Positions 1 to 8,458 of a stretch of DNA of 64,000 nucleotides are shown in pieces; position 1 is the first letter of the stretch; the number at the start of each line of letters is the position of its first letter. A program made the translations under genes and the position numbers. This DNA comes from Marinobacter sp. es.048. Lineage in GTDB: Bacteria > Pseudomonadota > Gammaproteobacteria > Pseudomonadales > Oleiphilaceae. Where the stretch lies: assembly GCF_900188435.1 (NCBI RefSeq), contig NZ_FYFA01000001.1:1550001-1614000 (forward strand), given 5' to 3'. The notes beneath the pieces are model-generated. The model saw only the letters and a list, made by a program, of their open reading frames with translations, was not told the DNA's origin and did not search any database.

Positions 1-465
1 AAACTGATGGATGTCGATGTTATGGGCCAGATTGCGCTGACCAAAGCAGTATTGCCCCACATGCTTGAGCGTGGTGACGGGCACCTTGCGGTGACTTCAA
101 GTGTCGCCGGCAAGGTTGGTGCTCCCATGCGAACGGGTTACTGTGCTGCCAAGCATGCGGTAATGGGTTTCTTCGATGCATTGCGCGCCGAAGTTGAAGG
201 CCAGGGCGTGTGCGTCTCAACAATAACGCCCGGTTTCATTCGTACCGATATTTCCCGAAATGCCCTCTCCGGCGATGGTTCAGCCTACGGCAAAGAGGAC
301 GACGATATTGCTGGCGGCATGGATGTAACCGAATGCGCCGAAGTGGTATTCAAAGCCCTCAAAGCCAAGAAACGGGAGATCCCGGTCGGAAAGGGTAAGG
401 AAATGGCTGCGCTCTGGGTCAAACGGATCTGGCCCGAAGCCCTGTTTCGTCTTGCCAAAGCGTGA
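1..465 (+). CDS. SDR family oxidoreductase, C-terminal part (cut by window start)
   Basis: This is a short-chain dehydrogenase/reductase whose Rossmann N-terminus lies outside the window; the frame is open from base 1. The visible part carries the SDR catalytic signature: a serine-rich strand (TSSVAGK) followed by YCAAK, the Tyr-x-x-x-Lys pair. A PGFIRTD segment follows, matching the usual PG motif after the active site. The C-terminal region with EIPVGKGKEMAALW resembles the DltE/YqjQ-like branch of SDRs that act on lipid or ketone substrates, but the substrate cannot be read from sequence. It converges with the next gene, only 36 bases away. Confidence 0.85.
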   Translation, partial: KLMDVDVMGQIALTKAVLPHMLERGDGHLAVTSSVAGKVGAPMRTGYCAAKHAVMGFFDALRAEVEGQGVCVSTITPGFIRTDISRNALSGDGSAYGKEDDDIAGGMDVTECAEVVFKALKAKKREIPVGKGKEMAALWVKRIWPEALFRLAKA

Positions 466-501
466 CTCTCCGGCTTATCAGCCTGTTGCTATCATTGGCG
501 A

Positions 502-1455
502 TCAGAACTTGTAGTTCAGACCAACCGCAAACAGGTATGAGGATTCATCAAAAAAGGTCAGGTTGGATTGTGTGTTGCCATAACCTGCAAAAGAAATAAA
601 CGACCAATCCTTCCATCCCATGAATTCCGGGTACTCGTAGGCTGCAAACAGGCTGAGCTCATCATCCGAACGCTTTCTGTTGAACAGCGCGCTGGCGCTG
701 TCATAATCCCGCTTTGTGAAACCTGCGGTCAGTACCAGGCTGTGCCTGCCCAGAATGTTGAACCAGCTCACCTCCGCGCCATAGGCGTCAAAACTGCTGG
801 CACTGCCATCGGCATCATGTTGGATGTAAATGGCAGAGGGTGAGACAAAGCTGGTCGGCGAGACGGTGAAACGGTAACTGCCCTTTACGTAGTAGCTGTC
901 GGCATCGCGAGCCAGATCCGTTCCGGCGGTCAGGTCATCTTCAACATCCGTCGTTGCGAAGGCAAGATCGAGACTGAAACCGGAGCCGGAAATACTGTTA
1001 AGTTGCAGGCGATAGGCGTTGCCCGAGACGTCCGTTTCTTTTCTTGGTGTGTTGAGCTGATAAGGGTTTTGCCAGGTTTCTCCCGAAATCACCGTCGGCA
1101 AAAAGGAAATATCTACAACTGTGCCGGAGCTGAGTTTGTGTTTATATCCAAGCTGCACGGCCAGCGTCCCGACGGCAATGTCTTCCCGTGTGGTGCCAAA
1201 ATAGACCTGCTGACCCAATGCCTCGCCAAAGGTATAGGCAACGTTGCCAAGCGGCGCAATCAGGCCCTCTGACTCACTGTCTGCCTTGTTCTCCAGGGAA
1301 CTGATGGTCGCATCGCCATCGACGTTAAAGTTGGACGTTGAAGAGATGATCCCCGCATTTAGCGAGACTTCACCACTGAACCCCTTCTGAGGCGCCGGTT
1401 GCGCGAAGACAGGCATCGCGATGCACAAAATCGGGAGGGCGAGGTATTTTTTCAT
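502..1455 (-). CDS. DUF2860 family outer-membrane beta-barrel protein
   Basis: This 317-residue protein has a cleavable signal peptide (MKKYLALPILCIAMPVFAQ, cut after AQA/AQP) and ends in phenylalanine (GLNYKF), the typical C-terminal signal for BAM-inserted outer-membrane barrels. The body alternates polar and aromatic residues in strand-like blocks. The overall pattern fits the DUF2860 family of Vibrio-like outer-membrane proteins, whose function is not established. A GGAG ribosome site sits about 9 bases before the ATG. It is transcribed alone and converges with the SDR fragment. Outer-membrane location is well supported; any transport role is not. Confidence 0.7.
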   Translation of the reverse strand: MKKYLALPILCIAMPVFAQPAPQKGFSGEVSLNAGIISSTSNFNVDGDATISSLENKADSESEGLIAPLGNVAYTFGEALGQQVYFGTTREDIAVGTLAVQLGYKHKLSSGTVVDISFLPTVISGETWQNPYQLNTPRKETDVSGNAYRLQLNSISGSGFSLDLAFATTDVEDDLTAGTDLARDADSYYVKGSYRFTVSPTSFVSPSAIYIQHDADGSASSFDAYGAEVSWFNILGRHSLVLTAGFTKRDYDSASALFNRKRSDDELSLFAAYEYPEFMGWKDWSFISFAGYGNTQSNLTFFDESSYLFAVGLNYKF

Positions 1456-1495
1456 TTTTCAGCTCCGGGTTAGCGACTAGTAGGGGGCGATGTGC

Positions 1496-2707
1496 TCAGG
1501 GTACACAGTCGGTCTTTTCACCACTCGATATGACTACGCGGGCCAGGCATAGTTCGATTTCAGAGAGGCTTTGGTGAGATATCCGATCACTATTTACCTG
1601 AAAGGCAATGGTAATCCCGCTTTCGGCGTAGTGACGGAGACTTGAGCTGTAGCCAGGGATCCAGCCACCATGACCGAAAACAGGTGAAAGCGGACCCGAT
1701 CGGAAAATGGAGATGCCAAGACCATAATAGGTTCCAGGCATATCGTCGCCAATCGGAACAGACTGGAGCATTGTGTTCAGGATCTCCTCTGACACTCCTT
1801 GTCCCCCAAAAATTGCAGCTCCCCATTTTGCCAGGTCACGGGAGGTGCTGATGAGTCCGCCGCCGGTCCACTCCAGCGCTGGATTCCAAAACATAACGCC
1901 GTTCTCATCTGTTGTTTTTACCGGGAAATCAAAGGGATTGTCGGCAGCGGCGTACCCGGCAGCAAGGCCCGAAAGCCTGCGTTTGTTCGATGCTGATGTC
2001 GCGTTCAGCCCCAGTGGTTCGAGAAATCGGTCGTTGACCTCTTCGTAATAAGTTCGACCGGTGATGGCTTCAATGACAAGTCCGATGAGAATATACCCGG
2101 TGTCTGTGTAAGCCCATTGCTCGCCCGGTGGAAACAGTGCTTCTGCGTCCAGAACGAAACGGACAAGTGTTTCGGGGGTGAACGGGTTTCCGGGTTCCGG
2201 CCAGCGTTCCGAAACAGTTTCGACAAAGGCAGGCAGGTAAACATGATTCGGTAAGCCTGAAGTGTGGCTTAGCAGCTGACGTATAGTCAGGCTCCGATGG
2301 TTGGGAAGCCGTTGGAACCAGTTGTTCTGACCCAACCAGGTTGATAATGGAGCGTCCAGGTCAATTGCTCGTTCCTGCGCGAGCGACACCATGGTCGCAG
2401 CAACGAAAGTCTTACCGATACTTGCTGCCAGCATTCTCGATTCTGAGGTCATTGGTTGGCCATTTTCCACATCGGCCCAACCGGCGGCTGCGGAGTGGCT
2501 GGTGCCGTCTGGCAGCACGTAACTGGCTGTTATTCCGGGAAATGCATAGCTTCTCTGAAACCGCTCCACTGCATTTGAAAATGTTGTCGCCAGCGAGGTG
2601 TTGGTTGCCTTCTGGTAGCCGGCCGAGCAGGAGATCAACCAGGGCAAAACTGCCAGAAGGGCTATTCCAAGCCCGGAAAATACTCTGCCGCGGTAAGTCA
2701 AAATCAA
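1496..2707 (-). CDS. Beta-lactamase-type serine hydrolase, predicted lipoprotein
   Basis: A class C beta-lactamase/DD-peptidase-fold hydrolase of 403 residues. The SxxK nucleophile motif is SIGK at about residues 96-99. A YTD motif in EQWAYTDTGY takes the place of YxN, and HGG (FGHGGWIPGY) takes the place of KTG. The N-terminus has a basic start, a hydrophobic run and a lipobox-like LISC, so it is probably a periplasmic lipoprotein. The TTG start overlaps the stop of the upstream CPBP gene by 4 bases (TTGA), so the two are probably translationally coupled. Substrates of this broad family include esters and D-amino-acid peptides; none can be assigned here. Confidence 0.75.
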   Translation of the reverse strand: MILTYRGRVFSGLGIALLAVLPWLISCSAGYQKATNTSLATTFSNAVERFQRSYAFPGITASYVLPDGTSHSAAAGWADVENGQPMTSESRMLAASIGKTFVAATMVSLAQERAIDLDAPLSTWLGQNNWFQRLPNHRSLTIRQLLSHTSGLPNHVYLPAFVETVSERWPEPGNPFTPETLVRFVLDAEALFPPGEQWAYTDTGYILIGLVIEAITGRTYYEEVNDRFLEPLGLNATSASNKRRLSGLAAGYAAADNPFDFPVKTTDENGVMFWNPALEWTGGGLISTSRDLAKWGAAIFGGQGVSEEILNTMLQSVPIGDDMPGTYYGLGISIFRSGPLSPVFGHGGWIPGYSSSLRHYAESGITIAFQVNSDRISHQSLSEIELCLARVVISSGEKTDCVP

Positions 2708-3540
2708 GCGCCCGGTTGTTTTGGGAGGACTTCGGTAACGCTGTATTCGCGGGAAAACATACTCTGGCGGTTCAACCAGATGATGATTATGGCCACCAAC
2801 GCAAAAATATAGGTGTCATAAGGCTGGGCGTCGGGCCAGACGGGGTTGATGAGCATAAAATGAAAGAGCGCGGGCAGGAAAATGCTTCCCCGGGAAGCGT
2901 TGAACAGAGGCGTCACAATCACGCTCAGCGCGATGGTGCCCGTAAAAAACGGCAGGAATGACCAGGCGCTCTGCTCGGTACCGCTCAGCAGAAAAGCTGG
3001 CGTGTGCCAAAGGCCCCAGATGACGCCAATGACAAGCGCGGCCCAGATCGGTGCCATTTTGCGTTGCAGAAGGGGAAGAGCCAGGCCTCGCCAGCCGAAC
3101 TCCTCAACAGGGCCTTTAATGGCAATAAAAAAAAGCGCAACCAGAAACGCTGATGCAGACGGGAATGGAAAGGCAGCCTCCGACAGGTTGCCCTTAAAGA
3201 ATGACCCCGCAAAGAACACCAGGGGGACACCAAGAAGCAGGAACGTATACCAGGGCCATGAGCAGCGCCACAGCAGGGCGCGTCCCAAATGCCGGCGCAA
3301 TCCTTCCAGCCCGGACCATCGAAAAATTACAATAAACGCCGAGATGGCCGGGGCCCAGACGGCGAGATAGAAAAGAGGGTGTTCGCCGGTGATTTCGCCG
3401 AACAGTCCAACCATGGATTTCGGAAAAAAGATGAAGGCAGCCAGGATTCCCCAGGCGATGCCAAAGGTCAGCAATAGAAACAGGGTTACCGCCCGAAAGG
3501 GAATGGCATCGGGTTGTGTGCTTTGATCTGTAGAAGGCAT
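2704..3540 (-). CDS. CPBP family intramembrane glutamic endopeptidase
   Basis: A 278-residue integral membrane protein of the CAAX-protease/bacteriocin-processing (Abi) family. The family motifs are visible: VEEFGWRG (the EExxxR motif) and LWHTPAF with the second conserved His. About seven hydrophobic segments surround them. I chose the ATG at 3540 because residues upstream of it look non-coding and the protein then begins just before the first membrane segment. An in-frame extension to 3738 is possible but unlikely. It is coupled to the downstream serine hydrolase. Known family members cleave prenylated proteins or bacteriocin precursors; the target here is unknown. Confidence 0.75.
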   Translation of the reverse strand: MPSTDQSTQPDAIPFRAVTLFLLLTFGIAWGILAAFIFFPKSMVGLFGEITGEHPLFYLAVWAPAISAFIVIFRWSGLEGLRRHLGRALLWRCSWPWYTFLLLGVPLVFFAGSFFKGNLSEAAFPFPSASAFLVALFFIAIKGPVEEFGWRGLALPLLQRKMAPIWAALVIGVIWGLWHTPAFLLSGTEQSAWSFLPFFTGTIALSVIVTPLFNASRGSIFLPALFHFMLINPVWPDAQPYDTYIFALVAIIIIWLNRQSMFSREYSVTEVLPKQPGA

Positions 3541-3731
3541 TCTCGGGTGTCCGTGTTGTGGATGGCTGAGGGGTGAGCCGATTCCACTGCACCATGATGA
3601 TACGCAGGTAAACCGAGGCGGGGTAGCGAGAAGTCTTTCGGTTGCCATTGACCTGCCGCACACTTGATATATGTCAACAAAGGCTAACGCGTTGCGGGGA
3701 TACTGCCCGGAACAATGACCTACCGAGGACA

Positions 3732-4061
3732 ATGCCATTGATCAGGCGACCGTTATTAGCGTTCCCCCTGGTTTACCTGGGGTGGGCGTATATCTTCTGG
3801 ATACCGGTGCTGCTATCGGATTACTCGGTTTGGGCGTTTCCAAACCTGATCTGGTTTTTGATCGGCGGGGTCAGCCCTGTCGTTGCCGGTCTTGGTCTGG
3901 CCGCTGGTGGCTGATCATCCTGTTTTTCTGGCTCGCTTACGATCTTGCCATGGCCGGCCTGGCTGTTCATGCTCTTCGGCAATCTCGCTTCCGCCGCCCT
4001 GGTGGTAATGTTTTGGCAGACCGGTCGCCAGTCCCCTGCAAATCCGTGTTAGTCTCCGACC
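3732..4061 (+). pseudogene. Remnant of an integral membrane protein, interrupted by a stop
   Basis: An ATG at 3732 opens a 60-residue hydrophobic reading frame (VYLGWAYIFWIPVLL, then LIWFLIGGVSPVVAG) that stops at 3914. Its layout resembles the first two membrane segments of CPBP proteases. Directly after the stop, the same frame continues with another membrane-like segment (WPAWLFMLFGNLASAALVV) until a second stop near 4061. The simplest reading is a CPBP-like gene that lost its middle. A short genuine membrane protein cannot be excluded. It lies head-to-head with the intact CPBP gene at 2704-3540. Confidence 0.4.
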
Positions 4062-4099
4062 AATACCCAAAAGCAAACGACTGGAGTGGCGTACCTGAC

Positions 4100-4483
4100 A
4101 TGAGCGGTGAAGACCTCAATCAAGTAATGGAAATGGATGGTGAAGAGCGGTACGACTACTTCCTGAGCCAGGTGGCCGAGGAACGGGAAATCTGGATTCT
4201 GGTGAACGGCGAGAGCCAGTTCCTCAAGATCGCCTCGGACGATGGCGATGTGGAATACCTGCCCGTGTGGCCGGCTTCGGCGTTTGCCGCCGAGTACGCC
4301 AACGGCGGCGAGGAGCTGACGCCTCGCAGTATTTCACTGCCAGACTTCTTTCGGAAATGGGTTCCAGGCTTAACCAGGGATGGCCTTGATGTGGGTGTGT
4401 TTCCCGGCCTCGATAGAACGGTATGGATCACCGAACCTGCAGAGCTCAAGCAGGATCTTCAGGACGTGATGTCCGATTTCTGA
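4100..4483 (+). CDS. DUF2750 domain-containing protein
   Basis: A 127-residue soluble, acidic protein with no signal peptide or membrane segment. The sequence YDYFLSQVAEEREIWIL, followed by the pattern LPVWPASAFAAEYA, matches the DUF2750 family of small cytoplasmic proteins of unknown function. I chose the ATG at 4100 (MSGEDLNQ). The frame runs open back to 3782, but that upstream part overlaps the membrane-protein remnant and looks non-coding. It converges on an SDR fragment only 9 bases downstream. No function should be assigned beyond the domain name. Confidence 0.7.
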   Translation: MSGEDLNQVMEMDGEERYDYFLSQVAEEREIWILVNGESQFLKIASDDGDVEYLPVWPASAFAAEYANGGEELTPRSISLPDFFRKWVPGLTRDGLDVGVFPGLDRTVWITEPAELKQDLQDVMSDF

Positions 4484-4492
4484 ATTGGGACC

Positions 4493-4749
4493 TTATCGTT
4501 TGGCCGGAGCCGAGGCGCTTCCGGCCAGTATGCCCCCGTCGATGTTCAGCTCAATGCCAGTTACGTAGTTTGATTCGTCAGAAGCCAGGTACAAGGTCGC
4601 ATAGGCAACATCCTCAGGCTTGCCCATCCTGCTGATAGGAACGCCGGCTTCTACCTCGGTGATCGCAGCTTCGCGCGCCTCGTCCTCTCCAGGCATCGCT
4701 TCCCACATGGGGCTCATGATGGCGCCAGGATGTATGGAGTTGCACCGCT
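4493..4749 (-). pseudogene. Truncated SDR oxidoreductase (C-terminal third only)
   Basis: The frame encodes a recognisable SDR C-terminus. It has [14 protein letters not shown] (the post-catalytic PG motif), then [19 protein letters not shown] and [11 protein letters not shown], the classic end of FabG-like dehydrogenases. Everything upstream of Arg-Cys-Asn at about 4749 is unrelated: the glycine-rich cofactor site and the Ser-Tyr-Lys catalytic residues are missing, and the trxC promoter region abuts it. The gene has lost about 150 N-terminal residues and cannot be an active enzyme. Confidence 0.7.
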
Positions 4750-4809
4750 TGATTTCTTTTCGTCTGCCCTGATCATTTATTCCAGTACTCAATCTGAAGG
4801 TAATCAATT

Positions 4810-5250
4810 ATGACTGACATCCGACACCTGGTTTGTCCCCACTGTCACAAGGTAAATCGCGTACCCGCGGATAAACTGTCAGCGGGTGGCAATTGCGGCG
4901 CCTGCAAACAGCCGTTGTGGCCGGATCAGGTCCTGGAACTTACGGACCAGAGCTTTGCTGCCCATACCGGGCGCAGTGATGTGCCGGTATTGGTGGACTT
5001 CTGGGCGAGCTGGTGTGGCCCCTGCAAAATGATGGCGCCCCAGTTTGAGCAGGCTGCTAAAGACTGGCGGGGCAAGGTACGCTTTGCCAAGCTCAATACC
5101 GAGCAGGCCCAGGGTCCGGCCAGCCAGTTTGGCATTCGCAGTATCCCCACTATGATCCTGTTCCAGAATGGCCGGGAAGTCGCCCGCCAGAGCGGCGCCA
5201 TGAATCAGGCGCAGATCAGCCAGTGGCTGCAGTCCAAGGGTATTCGCTAG
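4810..5250 (+). CDS. trxC: Thioredoxin 2 (zinc-binding thioredoxin)
   Basis: A 146-residue thioredoxin of the TrxC type. The N-terminal extension has two CxxC pairs (CPHC at about 10-13 and CGAC at about 29-32) that bind zinc in E. coli thioredoxin 2. The redox centre is WASWCGPCKM, followed by the cis-proline segment SIPTMILF. TrxC reduces protein disulfides in the cytoplasm and in E. coli belongs to the oxidative-stress response. A GAAGG ribosome site lies about 10 bases before the ATG. It is monocistronic, flanked by the SDR remnant and a convergent DMT transporter. No OxyR site was identified. Confidence 0.95.
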   Translation: MTDIRHLVCPHCHKVNRVPADKLSAGGNCGACKQPLWPDQVLELTDQSFAAHTGRSDVPVLVDFWASWCGPCKMMAPQFEQAAKDWRGKVRFAKLNTEQAQGPASQFGIRSIPTMILFQNGREVARQSGAMNQAQISQWLQSKGIR

Positions 5251-5304
5251 CCTGATAAGGCCATTTATTCGCTAGCCGGTCATTAAAACGCCACAATTGC
5301 TGAG

Positions 5305-5322
5305 GCCCTGCCATTGCAGGGC
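5305..5322. terminator. Short GC hairpin downstream of trxC
   Basis: GCCCTGC and GCAGGGC pair perfectly around the loop CATT, 54 bases after the trxC stop. There is no clear T-run, so termination is only a possibility. Confidence 0.3.
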
Positions 5323-5345
5323 TGAAGGCACCTATCCGAGCTGTT

Positions 5346-5377
5346 CCCACAAAGTTATCCACAGTTTTTGTGGGTAA
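5346..5377. repeat. Inverted repeat containing two opposed DnaA-box-like 9-mers
   Basis: CCCACAAA (5346-5353) and TTTGTGGG (5367-5374) form a perfect 8-bp inverted repeat. Overlapping it are TTATCCACA (5355-5363), an exact match to the DnaA-box consensus, and on the opposite strand TTACCCACA (5369-5377), a one-mismatch match. The site lies between the convergent trxC and DMT genes. It could act as a trxC terminator, a DnaA-titration site, or nothing. It is not an origin: no further boxes or origin genes are nearby. The rest of the 5251-5533 gap is AT-rich with no gene visible. Confidence 0.4.
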
Positions 5378-5533
5378 AGCTGACTTTGCAGGTGGCAATA
5401 ATTGTTTTAGACACCATATCTTGGCGGTTTCGGCCAAGTTATGATTATTTTCACCGTTTGTTTTGGCAGCATGTGTGCTTTTAAACAAAAGCGAACACTC
5501 GCATTGCGCCCATTTGCCGCTAAATCAAAAATA

Positions 5534-6472
5534 TTAGGCTTTACGACCATATTCTTTCATGGCCCACAACACGCCCGTCACCAGCATGGTAATCGCGATA
5601 GCCTCCATTGGCCGTGGCAACCGACTGCTGTAGATAAAGCCGTATAGCAAAGCAAACACCGGTTCGAACACGAAAACTTGCCCTGTCAATGAAAGGGGTA
5701 AACGCCGCGATGCACCGTTCCAGAACATGTTGGCAATCAGCGAGCCACCTACTCCGATTCCCAAACTGACAACCCAAAACAAAAGCCAGTCTTTTCCCTC
5801 TGGTACAGCATTTGTGGAGGTAGAGGACGAGCCGCATACCCACAGTACTACTGCAAGTCCAAGAGCCCATAGACCTGCGCTTACTCCCGTCAGATAAGCC
5901 CACAATCCACTCGACACATCAGTTCGGCGTTTCAACGCCCTCGCATTCAAAACGGTAAACAGGCTCCAGCTGGCGAGTGCGCCGAACGCCATCAACAATC
6001 CTCTCACGGACTGGCCGATGGGCTGAGAACGCTCCCCCCACATCTGCAATGCATCAGCATTGATAAAAAATATTCCGCATACAATGAACAGCAGTGGCCC
6101 AGCAAGGTTCGAGAGTGGCAGCGTGTCTTTGTCGGACTGCCCCAAAAACGTGACAACAACCGGGGCCATACCCACTACCAGTGATGCGGGGCCAATGCCC
6201 ACATCTTGAATTGATCCGGCCAGCAAGGAGAAAAAAAGAACGTTTCCTAAAGCGCCGAGCACCATAAGAATGCCTACATCGGACAGCGACAGCCGTTTCC
6301 AGATCCTCAAAAACGATGGCGCTAGCAGGAATAGTGAGACCCCGCCGTACACAAGAAACCGACCGGTGGCGATCTCCAGCGCCGAGAACGACTGCAACAC
6401 TAGTGGGCTGAGAAAAACCAATCCCCAGCACGCGCCTGCTGCAGCGCCTAGTAATACCCCTGAGCGAATCAT
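5534..6472 (-). CDS. DMT-superfamily transporter (EamA-like)
   Basis: A 312-residue membrane protein with about ten hydrophobic segments arranged as two EamA repeats. It opens with GAAAGACWGLVFLSPLVL, typical of drug/metabolite exporters. I chose the ATG at 6472 because AAGGAG sits 8 bases upstream; the GTG at 6490 has no such site. It is divergent from a LysR regulator with 171 bases between their starts, so that regulator probably controls it. Family members export amino acids or other metabolites; the substrate here is not evident. Confidence 0.85.
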   Translation of the reverse strand: MIRSGVLLGAAAGACWGLVFLSPLVLQSFSALEIATGRFLVYGGVSLFLLAPSFLRIWKRLSLSDVGILMVLGALGNVLFFSLLAGSIQDVGIGPASLVVGMAPVVVTFLGQSDKDTLPLSNLAGPLLFIVCGIFFINADALQMWGERSQPIGQSVRGLLMAFGALASWSLFTVLNARALKRRTDVSSGLWAYLTGVSAGLWALGLAVVLWVCGSSSTSTNAVPEGKDWLLFWVVSLGIGVGGSLIANMFWNGASRRLPLSLTGQVFVFEPVFALLYGFIYSSRLPRPMEAIAITMLVTGVLWAMKEYGRKA

Positions 6473-6643
6473 AACGTTCTCCTTTGGCACACCAATTCTG
6501 ATGAGCGCACTCTAGGGCAATCACGATTGTTCCAGTAGAGACATATCCGACTTGAGCCATGCCTGTGGGGCATGGCTATTATTCTTCGTCAGGTTTACGC
6601 AAAATGACCCTCAACACCGCCCTTGAGTCAGACATCTGGATCT

Positions 6644-7534
6644 ATGAATAAACTGAAACGGCTTCCACCTATTCATGCGATTTCTGCCTTCGAGTCAGTT
6701 GCCAGGCTGGGAAGTTTTACGGCCGCCGCTGGTGAACTCAATTTGGGCCAAAGCGCGATCAGCAAGCAGATTAAGACCCTCGAAGAACAAACCAAAGCGC
6801 CGCTTTTCATGCGGCATGCTCGTGGCGTAGAGCTGACTAACGCAGGAAAAGAATTGCTCAACTCAGTTCAGCCCGCACTGCATCAGCTATCAACGGGTAT
6901 CGAGCAAGTTCGCCAGCGTCACGATGCGCATACTGTCACCGTTATCGCGACTCACGCTGTCGCCCATTACTGGCTTTTCCCTCGCGTAATAGCGTTCAAC
7001 CGGATACATCCAGAAATTACTGTCAGCATCCGATCGGACAACGCCATTGATGCGTCTAAAGTGGCGGAATTCGATTTTGGCATCCTCTATGGTGAAGGGG
7101 ACTGGCCTCTCCTCGACACGCAGCCTCTATTCACCGAGTTCGTATATCCTGTATGCCACCCAGAGCTGAACCTCAGAGAGCCTAGGCAACCTGAGGATCT
7201 GGTACACATGCCGCTTATAGAGCTGGATTCCACCGAATGGGACTGTATCGGGTGGCATGATTGGTTCCGTAGCTTTGGCGTGGAATATCAGCCGGCCGAG
7301 AATTCTCTGAACTTTAACCAGGTCACTCTTGCATACGAGGCGGCTCGTCGGGGCCTTGGGGTTGCTTTGGGCTGGCACTTCATGGTCAAAGAGGATCTTC
7401 GATCTAACACGCTGAAACGTGTGGGATCATTTGTTTTCGAATCTGGCAAAAAAGACTACCTTGTTCACAACACCCATTTGCCCTTAAAAGCATCGGCAAA
7501 TGAATTTCGGGAGTGGCTTCTTACCTCTGTATAA
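6644..7534 (+). CDS. LysR-family transcriptional regulator (GcvA-like)
   Basis: A 296-residue LysR regulator. The N-terminal winged helix (LPPIHAISAFESVARLGSFT, then SAISKQIKTLEE) is of the GcvA type, which begins with the LPPL/I motif. The C-terminal two-thirds is the periplasmic-binding-protein-like effector domain. I chose the ATG at 6644 rather than an upstream TTG at 6623. It probably controls the divergent DMT exporter, because LysR proteins commonly regulate a divergent neighbour. The inducer is unknown. Confidence 0.85.
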   Translation: MNKLKRLPPIHAISAFESVARLGSFTAAAGELNLGQSAISKQIKTLEEQTKAPLFMRHARGVELTNAGKELLNSVQPALHQLSTGIEQVRQRHDAHTVTVIATHAVAHYWLFPRVIAFNRIHPEITVSIRSDNAIDASKVAEFDFGILYGEGDWPLLDTQPLFTEFVYPVCHPELNLREPRQPEDLVHMPLIELDSTEWDCIGWHDWFRSFGVEYQPAENSLNFNQVTLAYEAARRGLGVALGWHFMVKEDLRSNTLKRVGSFVFESGKKDYLVHNTHLPLKASANEFREWLLTSV

Positions 7535-7666
7535 ACCCGGCATCCGTGGAATTTAACGAGACCCAGCTTCCTGGGGGCAACCGCGTTACTGCAAACATTT
7601 TTACAAAAAGGCTGAATTTCTCCGGGGGAGGTGTTGGTCGATCCGCTCGAATGTTCGCTTTGCGAC

Positions 7667-8458
7667 CTACTGAGCCTCTCCCGTAGGCAATAAACTGGAT
7701 TTGAAAACCTCTGCTTCGAAAAATGCCAGCAAATCCTCGATCACAGGCGTTATGTCTTTTTCTGCCTGATAGGTATGACACAGTCCGGTGTAAATTCTGC
7801 AGGGGCTGTTCAGAATCCTCGCAGACTTTTCGACTTCTACTGGCGGGATGATTCGATCTCCAGTTGCACCGATAAAAAGGATACGACTGCTATCGATGGC
7901 CAGGGGAGGTAGCTTTGGTGGATTCAACAGGCTCAGGAGGACCGGAATCGACTCAGATCTCAGTTGCTCCGTGATCAGACTTGTCTTTGTATCATCACAA
8001 CTTTCCGAATAGATGCCGTTTGGGGGCGAACCCAGGCGAGTTACACGAGCATCGGTCAATGCCGCACCAAACTTCACCAAAGATGTGGGTGACGATAGGG
8101 CGAGTGTTACCATACTTCTTAAGATTCCCTGGACTGGAGCCGGCGACAACAGCGCGATCGAGTCTACTGGGGTTCTCGCAGCCGCATGGAGTGAAATCAG
8201 GCCACCGAGCGAATGGCCCAGAACAAGAGGCGCCTCGGGGCATTGCTGTATCGCTGATACGCAGTCATCGACGTAGTCTTCAAATCGCATGCCCAGGCGC
8301 TCTTTAAAGCTTGCATCATGCCCCCGAAAGCTCATTGTCCTGACGTTGTAACCCGCCGCCTCAAACGCGTCGGCGTAGTTGCCTTCCCAGATCCATTTTC
8401 CAGTCATTGCGCCAGGTACCAGCAACAATGTCCGGGATTCTTGTGCTGCAAACCTCAT
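7667..8458 (-). CDS. Alpha/beta hydrolase
   Basis: A 263-residue alpha/beta hydrolase. The nucleophile elbow is LGHSLGG (Ser at about residue 82). An oxyanion-forming loop LLVPGAMTGKW lies near the N-terminus. The probable catalytic acid is in IGATGDRIIPP and the His is in GLCHTYQAEKD. No signal peptide is visible, so it should be cytoplasmic. It is the last gene of a three-gene minus-strand operon after a MarR regulator and a lipase-like hydrolase, and overlaps the preceding gene by 4 bases (ATGA), implying translational coupling. The substrate is unknown; esterase or thioesterase activity is plausible. Confidence 0.8.
   Translation of the reverse strand: MRFAAQESRTLLLVPGAMTGKWIWEGNYADAFEAAGYNVRTMSFRGHDASFKERLGMRFEDYVDDCVSAIQQCPEAPLVLGHSLGGLISLHAAARTPVDSIALLSPAPVQGILRSMVTLALSSPTSLVKFGAALTDARVTRLGSPPNGIYSESCDDTKTSLITEQLRSESIPVLLSLLNPPKLPPLAIDSSRILFIGATGDRIIPPVEVEKSARILNSPCRIYTGLCHTYQAEKDITPVIEDLLAFFEAEVFKSSLLPTGEAQ

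Noticed and set aside
5346..5377. Replication origin suggested by DnaA boxes
   Set aside because: Only two boxes are present, with no cluster, no AT-rich unwinding repeats and no dnaA, dnaN or gidA genes nearby.
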